Of a stretch of 64,000 bases of DNA, positions 33,782 through 44,019 are shown in pieces. The notes below the pieces were generated by a model. That model did no database searches and was not told the origin of the DNA. It saw only the letters and a program-made list of their open reading frames with translations. A program made the position numbers and the translations under genes. This DNA is from Sistotremastrum niveocremeum HHB9708. Its lineage: Eukaryota > Basidiomycota > Agaricomycetes > Sistotremastrales > Sistotremastraceae. The stretch lies in assembly GCA_001630475.1 (NCBI GenBank), contig KV419411.1:323894-387893 (forward strand), given 5' to 3'. Within the stretch, counting starts at the first letter, position 1. The number at the start of each line of letters is the position of its first letter.

Positions 33782-34897
33782 ATGTCTCAAGAATATTGCA
33801 AGCTCGACCCCGACGATGATCCAGATGCCTTGATAACATCCGATGATCCTCACCACGTACGCCCTCAAGCCATCTCAGTCAGACATCCGACGCTGACATC
33901 AGATAGCCTGCAAATTTGATACCAGAGCTGTGTAGATCGTTCTATCATCTTGGATGGGTAACAGGAACGGGAGGGGGTATCACTATTCGCAATGGGTACG
34001 TTATGTTATGGTCATGTATCACATCCTGCTTCCTCCTGACCCCAAAAATGAATCAGATCTCGTGTATACATTGCCCCTAGTGGTGTACAGAAAGAGCGTA
34101 TCGAACCTGAAGATATCTTCGTCCTTCCATATCCCCAACCTCCTCCATCTCCTACTGGTGATCGCATTTTCCTGCGCAAGCCCACGAAGCCCCTGAAGGA
34201 ATCAGCTTGCACGCCGTTATTCTGGAATGCGTTCGATCTAAGAAACGCTGGAAGTTGTGTACATACGCACTCTCAGCATGCTGTGATGGCAACTTTACTG
34301 TGGCCCGGGAGCGAGTTTAAGATTTCGCATCTGGTACGTTACTATCTTTTGCGGTTTGAGATCGACGCTGATCGCGAACAATAGGAAGTCAGTTTCATTA
34401 CAGATCTCACCCTGATCACTTCTGACGCCTTCGATAGATGATCAAGGGAGTCCGATTAGGTGGCATGCGAAAGGCGCTCTCATATCTCGATACCCTCGTC
34501 GTGCCAATCATCGAGAACACGCCGGATGAAGAAGATCTTAAGGACAGCATGGCAGAGGTGAGTGGCCTATCATCGCATGTTGGTCGATTCGTGTCTTAAA
34601 GGTCAATCACAGGCTATGCAAAAATATCCAGATGCCGCTGCGGTCTTAGTTCGTCGACACGGTGTCTATGTTTGGGGTTAGTCGAATGTTCAGCCATATT
34701 ATAGCAATGATTCATGAGCGTGGCATGCATTTCCAGGCGCAGATTGGGAGAAAGCTAAAACTCAAACAGAGGTATATGCTCGATTCGCGTCCTTGACTTC
34801 GTCAACTAATAACCTCATACAGTGCCTGGATTACCTATTTGAAGTCAGCGTGAAAATGAAGCTAGCAGGATTGCCAACCCTCCTTAACGACCAGTAA
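33782..34897 (+). CDS. MDE1: Methylthioribulose-1-phosphate dehydratase (methionine salvage)
   Basis: Exons 33782-33856, 33907-33995, 34057-34333, 34385-34387, 34438-34557, 34613-34676, 34737-34771 and 34823-34897 give 245 aa, the usual size. The class II aldolase-like enzyme dehydrates 5-methylthioribulose-1-phosphate in the cytosol. Visible family signatures are [22 protein letters not shown] at the N-terminus, [18 protein letters not shown], the zinc-binding HTHSQHA (about residues 124-130) and [13 protein letters not shown] with the third His. Exon 4 is only GAA, one codon. The introns on both sides (51 and 50 bp) have good ends, and the Glu is expected at this point (ISHL-E-MIKG). No lesion is seen. 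Confidence 0.95.
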
Positions 34898-35101
34898 CTG
34901 GCGTGTACACCGTTGCACAGATTACACTCGCATTGTCCAATACATTGAGGGTCATCACCGTGTCACTCTATCTCGGTCACCAGGGACGGCTTCCCGGTAT
35001 TTCAGTAGGACGTTCTATGCCTTCTGTCATCAGGTAGCGGCCCCTTAATGATCATTAGTGCGAGCTGTGTCATAAGGACTCGTCTCCTTTAATTCTATCA
35101 A
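34898..35101. other. Short convergent intergenic region
   Basis: 3' ends of the MDE1 gene and of the first F-box-like paralog meet here. Nothing else is seen. Confidence 0.5.
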
Positions 35102-36392
35102 CTACAGAGTCACTAAGCTAGAACTGACCAGGATTGGCATATCAGAAAATCCGTCGATACGGGCGTCTTGTCGTTGTGTCCAAGTAGCACGGTCAAATCG
35201 TGGAGTCTCTCGAGAATGCCAATCCATGTCGAAATTTCCACTTTTTTGCCCAGTCCTCACCAGTTCAAATCCAGCCTGCCCTATGACAATCATGACGGCC
35301 TCCAACAATTCACATCTGAATAACCCTTTCATCACCCTCTCAATAAATCCAACGAAGACGGAAACTTTGATCGCGCAAGCTCTAAGCATCGGCAAAGATT
35401 GTAAGATTTCGAAAACCCCGATGTCCTAAGGAGCAATCAATACCAAATCTCGAGAACATGAAAAGGGTGAAACAGACCTGGACCAGGATCCAGTGAGGAG
35501 CCGCGGTGAATTCTAATATTTGAAGTTGAGGACAACACCGGACCACCTCGCTGAGTTGGACTGGACCCAGTGCGCAATCCAACACGTCTAGACGCACAAG
35601 ATGCGTGGCATAGGATGCCCAATCCTTAGGAATTGTGAAGTCTGCGAAGATGCGGAGTTTGCGTATACGCGTGCTTTCCATGATGGCCAATATGTTCTCA
35701 TCCAAGTCCAAAGCTTGCAGTTCGACGAGTTTTGAGTGTGTGGAGGGGTCGAATGGAATGTCGGATCCTTCGGCTTTCCTAGACTGGAAAGTGCAACAGA
35801 GATCTTCGAGCGAGCTCTGTCTTTTAAGGAATCGCAGATATGAGGGAGGGATGGGAAGATTATTTGCGAATTGTCGAAGGATGTTTGGAGGCAGGTGACG
35901 ATCCAACAAAAGAAAGAGTTCAGGATCGACCTCGATGATGGATTTGTATTTGCTATCGCGCTCGGAGGCGACATATAGGCTGCATAATCTCGTCATGCGA
36001 GCGAATGGCAGCGCGGAGACCGCCCTGTCCGATGTCCTCCCACGACGTCGAGCGACCCCATACTTCTCAATGCCTAGGTATCGGACATATCCCGCAGCTC
36101 GAGATTGGAGAACTGTGGCGATCTTTTGAGCTTGGGGATCCCCGACGTTGAACAGGACTCGCTCGTAAAGTCGTCGTTCGGCTTCTACCTGAAAAAGACG
36201 AGAAGTCCGAGCGAGTATACATAGCTGGGGCCTTGCATCTCGAACGTCCGTGAACTCTTTCAACAGTTCATCCAGAATCATGGAGATTATTTCTGGAGGG
36301 ATGAATGGGCCGGACTTGAGAGATGGACTGGCTTCGCCGACACCGGATGTCCCAAGCAGAGTTTTGGATTTCTTACCTCGAGGTCGGCCCAT
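35102..36392 (-). CDS. F-box-like protein, tandem paralog 1
   Basis: Exons 36392-35478 and 35425-35102 (52-bp intron) give 412 aa. I chose the ATG at 36392 because all four paralogs begin MG(R/K)xRxKK there; an upstream in-frame extension exists but is not shared. A basic N-terminal tail (MGRPRGKKSKTL) precedes an F-box-like helix set, IPPEIISMILDELLKEF...LCILARTSRLFQVEAERRLYE (about residues 36-95). The rest is LRR-like without a regular consensus. F-box proteins recruit substrates to SCF ubiquitin ligases, and these genes are greatly expanded in agaricomycetes. The target is unknown. It is closest to paralog 3. The terminal exon encodes a conserved block LRACAIKV...CELLEAVMIV. Confidence 0.85.
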
Positions 36393-36513
36393 AGTTCGAG
36401 TTCGCCAGCTTTTTATCGAGCGCTGCACCTGTCCCGGGGCACGTATATGGCTATTTGGAATGCAGGCGCTCGGAAGGAGTGATGGTGGTGGAAAACCAGG
36501 GCGAAATTCAGGC

Positions 36514-36536
36514 GTCACAATGTGACAGAACGCGTT
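36514..36536. promoter_or_regulatory. Conserved palindrome plus ACGCGT box upstream of F-box paralog 1
   Basis: GTCACAATGTGAC followed by AGAACGCGTT, 122 bp upstream of the start at 36392. The same arrangement precedes the other three paralogs. Confidence 0.7.
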
Positions 36537-36665
36537 TCTTGGCGATTTTGGTCCAATAGTGCCAGCGATGCCTTCTTGACCATAACTGAACATGAATTAT
36601 TCTAGTGACTTCAAACTAATTATACTGGCGGGACCACGCTATCTCAAGCTAACATCTAGTCATCC

Positions 36666-37955
36666 TTAGTCACAAATCTTGGTTATACGATCGTCCTGCT
36701 CCAGCGCCCACTCCAAGAGATCAAAGTCATCGTATCGCGCGAAAATCCAATCGTTGTCACATACCCCCGTTTTGGGCTCGATTCCCTTGCTTGCCATCTC
36801 ATATCCGGCTATTTTGGTCACGAATACGAATGATTCTAGCGCTTCACATTTATAGCAGCCTTTCAACATCGCTCTCGGAATTTGTCCCGTCAGCACGGAG
36901 ACAAGGGCGCAGACTTTGAGCTTTTTAAGTGATCCCAAGAGATCAAAGATGAGAGGTGCCTAGCCGGACGTCAATATAGCATAGTCAAATGAGCAGAAGA
37001 AGAAACACACTGGTTCCTGCTCCAATCCCGGCAAAATCGCGAATATTAAGACTTGGAGCTGAGGAGAGCACCGAACCACCTTCGATAATGTTTGAAGATC
37101 CATAGGCCAAGTCATCGCATCAAGCCGTACGAGATTGGCTGCGTACGAGGCCCAATTTTGAGGAAGATGGAAACTTCCAAAGATCCGGAGCTTCTGTATC
37201 CGGGTGTGGTCCATGATAGATAAGACGTTGCGATCCAGCTGCAGACTTTGTATTTCAGTGAGATTGGGATGGGTGGCGTGACTGAGGACCACGTCCGGAG
37301 CCGTTGTATCTGCGAATGTGAAGTTGGAGGAAATGAATTCGATGGAAGTTTGGCGTTTGAGAAATTGCAGGAATGAAGGGAGAAGAGGGAGTGAGCATAC
37401 GAAGCGACGGAGTATGTTAGGCGGGAGGTCGCGATCCAATAGGAGGAACACTTCGGGATCAAGATCGGTTGTGATGAACAATTTGATATCGTGGTCGATG
37501 CTAAGATACAACGAACGTAGTCCCGTCATGAGGGAGAAGGGCAACGCAGAGACGGCTCTGCTGGCTGTTCTTCCCCGACGCCGCACTGCCCCATAATTTC
37601 CGATCATGAGGGTTCGGACGTAGCCAGCAGTTCGAGATCGTAGGATGGCGGCAAGCTTCTGTGCGTTGATTTCTCCAACCATGAATTCGACACTTTGATA
37701 GAGGCGGCGTTCAGCTTCTGCTTGAAGCTGCCGCGAAGACCGTGCAAGTATACACAACTGGCGTGCTTCTTCTGATTCCTGGCCCTCGTCGAACTCGTCG
37801 ACCACGTCTCCAACAATCATAGCAACGATCTCTGGAGGAAGAGAGGGGTTGTACTTTCGAGTCACAGGAATCTCAGACACAGTCGCGTCTGGTAGACCAG
37901 ATTTATTGTTGCCCTGCCGCAGAGTTTTGGCTTTCTTGACGCGGGGTCGACCCAT
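36666..37955 (-). CDS. F-box-like protein, tandem paralog 2
   Basis: Exons 37955-37011 and 36959-36666 (51-bp intron) give 412 aa. Same layout as the neighbours: basic start (MGRPRVKKAKTLRQ), F-box-like segment LPPEIVAMIVGDVVDEF...LCILARSSRQLQAEAERRLYQ, then an LRR-like body. It shares AGYVRTLMIGNYGAVRRRGRT, a block conserved as (A/P)YVRxLxIxxYGVxRRRGRT in paralogs 1-3. The second exon is more diverged than in paralogs 1 and 3 and ends DDRITKICD. The frame is complete with no stop. Confidence 0.85.
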
Positions 37956-38086
37956 GACTCGACTTCGTCTCTATTATTGAACTTTCAGTCAGATTTAGCG
38001 CGTACCCGAGTTCTGTAGAATACCTGGCACGTTTCAAAAGACGGCAAGCCGGTGGTGGTGGTGATCAAAGCAGAGCGATATTGGAT

Positions 38087-38110
38087 GTCACAATTGTGAC
38101 AGAGCGCGTT
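38087..38110. promoter_or_regulatory. Conserved palindrome plus GCGCGT box upstream of F-box paralog 2
   Basis: GTCACAATTGTGAC followed by AGAGCGCGTT, 132 bp upstream of the start at 37955. A GGTGGTGGTGGTG run lies just beyond it, as in paralogs 1 and 3. Confidence 0.7.
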
Positions 38111-38343
38111 GCCAATGACTTTCCACCATGACGTCAATGACGCGATCTCTTAGGATCGACTGAATGTTTTAGTTTCGTGAAAGCTTAAAGAAGGAACGAC
38201 GAGAGCTACAAATATGATACAGGCTGAGAACATATTAAGCACTATAACTTATCGATAATTACAGACGTTCAATGGGATGTTGACTCGTCGTCAAGATGGC
38301 TCTGCGGGTACAGATGCACAGCCTAAGAGAACGAGCCGACTGA

Positions 38344-39625
38344 TCAAACTGGAAGATCTTCGATGCGAGCGTCTTGCCATCCCGTCCAGATAGTGATATC
38401 AAAGTCTTGTAATCGTCGATGCTCCCAATCCTTGTCGAGATCTCCGGTTCTTTGCCCCGTGCTCAACAACTCGAACGCTAACGCCCCGACTACCACCAAG
38501 AATGATTCCAATTTTTCGCACTTTGAGCAAGCATTTATCATCCGCTCAAAGAAGTCATCGAAGGAGGCGAGTGTGATTGCGCAAGCTCTGAGTTCCGGCA
38601 AAAGCCGCAATATGTCGAAGATATCCATGTCCTAGGCAGCACACGATGTAAGATTCAAAGAACCATTGGAAAGAGAGGATGCAGACCGTCAAGAAATCCC
38701 ACTGGGGCGCGACGGTGAACTCCAGTACTTGTAGTCGAGGACAGCACCGGACCACTTCGTAGAGTTTCACTGGCCCCATTTGACAAGTCAATACATCTAG
38801 CCGCACTAGATGTGTAGTGTACAGCGCCCAATTCTCGGGGAGAATAAAGTTGACAAAGATCCGGAGTCTAAGTATCCGGTTTCTGTGCATCAGTGCCAAC
38901 ATCTTTTCATCCAAGCTCGAGCCCTCCAGTTCGACGAGAGAAGGGTGTGTGGCCGGGCTGAATGCGAGTTCGGACTCTTCCAGTTTCTCCAAATTATAAT
39001 TGGAAGAAATGCATTCGAGACAAGGTTGTCTCTCGAGGAAATGGAGATATGAAGGAGGGACAGGGAGGGAATTAGCGAATGTTCGGAGGATGTTTGGTGC
39101 GAGGTCGCGATCCAATAGTCGAAACAGCTCAGGATCGACGTTATCCGTGAAAGTGAAGTCGACTCCAGAGTCGAAAGTCACATAAAGGGAGGACAAATTC
39201 GTCATGCGAGCGAATGGCAACGCCGACACTGTCCTGTTTGTTGTCCTTCCACGACGTCGAACAACCCCATAGTTTTCAATGCCCAGGAACCGGACATATG
39301 GCGCAGCTCGAGATTGGAGGATGGAGGCAATCTTTTGAGCTTCGGGTTCTCCAACAGGGAAACGGATCCGCTCATAAAGTTGCCGTTCGGCTTCGACCTG
39401 CAGCAAACGAGACGTGCGTGCAAGGATACATAATTGGGGTCTTTCGTCTCGAACATCGTCGAATTCGTCAAGTAGTTCATCCAAGATCATGGAGAGAATT
39501 TCCGGGGGAATGAATGGGCCGGGTTTTGGCACCACAGCAGCCTGAGACACCCTAGGGTCGCGCTGACCGGATTTTTTAGGCGCCTGACGCAGAGTCTTGC
39601 TTTTCTTAGCGCTTGGTCGGCCCAT
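38344..39625 (-). CDS. F-box-like protein, tandem paralog 3
   Basis: Exons 39625-38687 and 38631-38344 (55-bp intron) give 408 aa. Very close to paralog 1 along its length, for example PPEILSMILDELLDEF against PPEIISMILDELLKEF and AVSALPFARMT against TVSALPFARMT. This points to a recent duplication that skipped paralog 2. F-box-like segment at about residues 37-95, LRR-like body, and C-terminal LRACAITL...CEKLESFLVV block. Intact. Confidence 0.85.
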
Positions 39626-39757
39626 GACTCAATCTCTCGTCTGTTATGATATTTTGAGGTGTACAGAGGACTTCAGTATGACTTTGAAAAGGACTGACGT
39701 GTGTAATGAGGCTGCAAGCTCGTGACGGTGGTGGTCGAAAGCAGGGTGTAGTCACAT

Positions 39758-39780
39758 GTCACAATGTGACATAGCGCGTT
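39758..39780. promoter_or_regulatory. Conserved palindrome plus GCGCGT box upstream of F-box paralog 3
   Basis: GTCACAATGTGAC followed by ATAGCGCGTT, 133 bp upstream of the start at 39625. Confidence 0.7.
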
Positions 39781-40034
39781 GCCGAACGATTTTTCGGCTC
39801 TCGTGTGCCGTTGGGGATCGAGTACCAAGTCGAGTATCGCAGTTTTATCAAAGCGGGGCCTGAATATCTCAGGCGGACTGGATACATATTATGCGCTTCA
39901 TTTCGTTACATACATTACTAAAGTTTTTGCTTGACCTTATTTCCGCTTCTGTTTTCTTGGCTGGGCTCCGGGGTGCCGGTATGCAGTATGAAAGTCGATT
40001 CGCGATTGCGCAGTCTTGAAATCAGAATGCGAAA

Positions 40035-41292
40035 TCAGGACTGCAGAGCCGCAATACGGAGATCTTGCTCCGCGATCCACTGGGGAAAGTTGAGCTTGTC
40101 AAACGTGACGGCTCCCCAGCGTGCCTCGTTTACTCGCTGTCCTTCTGGCTCTCTTGACAACTCGATCCCCCGATTTCCCACTTTGAACAAGAGGACTTCG
40201 AGTGGTTTGCATTTGGTACAATTGCCGATAAGATCTTGGAGAGCCTTGTCTCCAATGTCAATCGATAGACCTAACGTCGATAGACGCTTCAAGTCTCGCA
40301 GTACATCGAAAACATCGTCCTGGCTGGATGTGAGCATGAGCACGTCGAAATATAGCGTCACGTCAGACCTCAAAGAGTTCCCACTCTTGACCGACTGTAA
40401 ACATCAAAAATCGAAGAAGAGGGGATGCTTTGACGATCTCTCGAAGGACCCTCTTATCGGGATAGGAGTCCATGATATCCAGTTTGATGAGATTCTGTGC
40501 GCAGGAGTCCCAATTGAAGGGCGACCAAAATTCAAGCGATATGGTGAGGAGCTGAACGTCTGGAGCTCCTTCCATAATAGAAGAGACGACATGGTTCATC
40601 TGTCTGGCGTGAATCTCACGAAGACGGGGGTGAGCTTTGAGGACCTTGAGAGATTCCTGAGATATATCGCGATCCTCGAAGCAGTTGATAATCAAGACTT
40701 CGAGGTTAGACTGCTTCCCGAGGAAGCGAAGAGAGGGGATTGTGAGAGGCAATGAGGATCCGAAGTGACGGAGTGTGTCCGTAGGGAGTTCCTTCTCGAG
40801 CTGAACGAACAGCTCGGGATCGACATCCGCTGTGGTCTGAAACTTGTCTGCATCAGAGTCGTGACTGAACACGTTGAGGGATTTTAAAGACGTCATGAGG
40901 TTGAAAGGGAGGGCGGTGGCCGTTCTGAATGTAGATATTTTGTGAGTCCATCGTACGCCGTATCCTTGGATCAACAGATGCTGGACATATGGGGCTGTTC
41001 GTGATCGGAGAGTCTTGACGATGGTCACAGCTGATGTTGCGCCGACAGGGAATGTAAGACGCTCGTAGAGTCTACGCTCTGCCTCCGCTTGAAGCTGACG
41101 TGACGATCGTGCGAGTATGGCTAGTTGTCTTCTGTATTCCTTGATATTGGATACTTGCAACACTATTTCTTCGACTATCCTTTGGACGATGTTCAGAGGT
41201 AATCTCAGCAGGGCTTTCGCTCCAGGGTCCTCTTTGACGCGAGTCGCTTTCCGCTGGCTAGCATTGACTTTCTTAGAGCGAGATTTGCCCAT
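40035..41292 (-). CDS. F-box-like protein, tandem paralog 4 (most diverged)
   Basis: Exons 41292-40369 and 40319-40035 (49-bp intron) give 402 aa. The intron position is the same as in the other three. Basic start MGKSRSKKVNASQRK, F-box-like LPLNIVQRIVEEIVLQV...LAILARSSRQLQAEAERRLYE, then an LRR-like body. Outside the F-box the identity to paralogs 1-3 is much lower, so this is probably the oldest split of the array. Intact frame. Confidence 0.83.
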
Positions 41293-41423
41293 GGTCGTAG
41301 GGCTACTTGCGGCTGAGAATTCTGAAAGAGAAATTAAGCCGCCAATGATATAAAGTAACGTTAAGGCTGACTGTTGTTGTGCTTGCACCGGTGAGCGCGC
41401 TTGGGCAAAGGAGAAAATAAGAA

Positions 41424-41446
41424 GTCACAGCGTGACCGATCGCGTC
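41424..41446. promoter_or_regulatory. Conserved palindrome plus TCGCGT box upstream of F-box paralog 4
   Basis: GTCACAGCGTGAC followed by CGATCGCGTC, 132 bp upstream of the start at 41292. It survives although the coding sequence is strongly diverged. Confidence 0.65.
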
Positions 41447-41693
41447 AGACGCCCGAAAGGGACTCGGACTTATCGGTCATTGACCTTGGTGTGGGTGCCC
41501 AGGTGCCTACAGACGCTATTGTGCTAGCCAGGAGACAGAAAGCAGTCACCCGACGCAGGAATGGCCAGGATGGAAAGTAGGAGACACGATCGGCATAATA
41601 TCAAAGCGAGTAAGTCATATAAGAAAGCGAGTCATGGAAGAACTAAAAGCCGCGAACTGGCGTGCTTGTAACAGATAAAGGAGGATAAAGGGA

Positions 41694-42551
41694 TTAGTCT
41701 ATCTCGACGATGGGCGCTATAATGTCCATCGTATCCTTCTTCTTCTCCTCCATGGATTGCTCTCCTTGGTCAGAGATGGGAACGCACCGGCATGCAAATA
41801 CGGGAATGCCGGCCGCTTCCTTTTGATAATGGTCGATTTCGTCTCGCATTTCGTTGAGTACCTCGCATGTGCTCAGGATCTGGACCACGACAAAGACCTT
41901 CTGGGATTTCAATGTGGAGATGCAGTTGTTATGATGATAGCACTTGAAGACCGCCTGCACTTTCCTTCGAGTCGAACACAGCGCACAAATACGAAGGGAT
42001 TCGAGCCTCGGGAATAGTTCTCTGCAGCTTGAGAGCCCAGGATGAGTGCACGCAGGGATGATGAGCTCGATGACGGAAGAGCACTGGATGCTTAGTTCCC
42101 TGCTAAACTTCGGCCTGACCTGCAAACAGAGAATGCGAGGTTGTAGGATTTGGATGATGGAGCAAAAGTTGGGATCCTCGGCGCACACGATACCTTCGCC
42201 GCGAAGGATCAGCCCTTGCAACTTCGGACATCCTCCGAAACATGGGTCCGCTACGGCTCGATGAACTTTGGCAATGGACTCGGCATTCTCCCACATGCCT
42301 TCGAGCAGAAGGTAGCACACTCGAGACTTGTTGATGTTGGATACACGGCGGACGAATCTTCGCAATCGTTTCAGATTGTCGATCAAGGTCGTGTGGAAGA
42401 GTGCCGATTGACTATGATCCGTCCAATCGGGGCACACCAGGGCAGCTTCCTTTAGCGTGGAGGTGTCTAGACCACTGAACTCGTCGAAGACTGCGAGGCG
42501 TAGCTCTGCGGGAAATTCGTAGAAGTCGAAGCCGACATCGGGCTCCTCCAT
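41694..42551 (-). CDS. F-box domain protein, single exon
   Basis: 285 aa from ATG 42551 (an in-frame ATG 30 bp further upstream exists). Opens with an F-box-like module FYEFPAELRLAVFDEFSGLD...EAALVCPDWTDHSQSALFHTTLI (about residues 8-55), typical of agaricomycete F-box proteins. An LRR-like region follows with no regular consensus. The C-terminus is acidic and Lys-rich (MEEKKKDTMDII). It is unrelated in detail to the four paralogs downstream and lacks their upstream palindrome. Substrate unknown. Confidence 0.75.
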   Translation of the reverse strand: MEEPDVGFDFYEFPAELRLAVFDEFSGLDTSTLKEAALVCPDWTDHSQSALFHTTLIDNLKRLRRFVRRVSNINKSRVCYLLLEGMWENAESIAKVHRAVADPCFGGCPKLQGLILRGEGIVCAEDPNFCSIIQILQPRILCLQVRPKFSRELSIQCSSVIELIIPACTHPGLSSCRELFPRLESLRICALCSTRRKVQAVFKCYHHNNCISTLKSQKVFVVVQILSTCEVLNEMRDEIDHYQKEAAGIPVFACRCVPISDQGEQSMEEKKKDTMDIIAPIVEID

Positions 42552-44019
42552 TCTGAAAGCTTGAAGAGCCCATGTCAGCACATCACAGCCAGAGAGAGGC
42601 TATGAGATCCTACCAGATGAATAGCAACCGGCTTGTGGGTTAAGGTCGAGGCTTTACGATGGACGTTAACTGGGTCTCTTCAACGGGGGACAATGAGCAG
42701 GGAGAATTTGAGGGCATTTGTAAAGAGCGAGAACAAGACTGTCTTTGTTGGAGGCAGACGCTATCATCGAGCGAGTGGTGGACACGAGCATAAAGGAAGA
42801 ATTGCCGATCGGCTGTTGTCGGGTGTGCCGAAGCGGAGACTCGGAATGGACCCACTGGTCGTTGTCTATCGACGTGTATCACTAGTCGACGTCGTCAGGG
42901 TCTCAGGACAAAAGGCTTTGACATCCAGGAGCCAAAACGGATGAATGACAGCGACGAAAAGGTACATCGCAGGAATTTTAGCCGACCGATAAGTCCGAAA
43001 CCCAATCGTAGTCGGTCCAGATTTGAACAGCTTGCAGGAGACTCTGAGGAGAGCATCGACTGCTCAAATCGAGGGATCAGGCGAGTCGAAAAATGTGCAC
43101 TGCGTAACCTGCCTATATGTCAATGCCGGTCAGTGTTGGGTCAGTCTGAGTTGACAGCATCAGCAACGAGCCGAAACAATAAACCATAGCCGGATCCAAG
43201 GGTGTTTGCACGAGAAGTTCTTGAAGTTCTACTGGGACTAGCCAGCGAACATGCTCGGACTAGGGTTCGTCTAGAAGAGCAAGCGCGTCAAATGAGGAAG
43301 ATAATGCAGAAGAAAATTCCACTTCGAGAATTGTTGCAACACGAGAATCATTGACGAGAATTATGACAGAGCAATTCGTAGTGTTGGCTGAAGTCATGGC
43401 TCATCATGTATCAGGGCCATCAATAATGCCTTGAGCTAAAACCATAACTTGACGAGGGACCCCGTTGACCGCACTGAGCTCGCGCAGTCGTTCAACGTTG
43501 CTTGAAAGCTTGAACCAGCTCTTGAACCGCTGGTCGAAGCCGCCGAAGTTCCGACATCCGAAAATATACCCTGCTCTCCTACAGTTGAAGTCTTTCAACG
43601 ACTAGCAGGTCGCTGTAGGCAATCCCATTGCATCGCCTTGACTCTCCATGCTATTTGCTATCAGATATTCTGATTCACAATGACGATCGGAGCTCTGGGC
43701 CTGCCTTTGTGGCTTTCAGATCAGTCTCGACCCAGCCACGCAAGTTGAAGATGCCAACCTTGGCCCAATAGATTCTAAGATTCGAATAGGACTCTATCAG
43801 CATGCCAAAGTTGGATGTTAGAGGAGAGCTGTTATATTATATAGCACTCGAGATCAGTGAGCAATTTTATTGTGATTTTCACAATCGGCAATATCTTTGA
43901 ACGCCGGATGCTGACCTATTCATAGAGTGACGCCTGGGAGTGATTTGTAACCTTGAATGGCTTCTCAGAACAACCGTGCAGCCCTAGTGCAACGTGCCTG
44001 AAGTCTTCCGTGGATAGGG
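42552..44019. other. 1.5-kb region without a supported gene
   Basis: Short frames such as 42633-42944 (plus) and 43598-43404 (minus) show no family resemblance or splice partners. Promoters of the flanking genes are expected at both ends. Confidence 0.5.
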
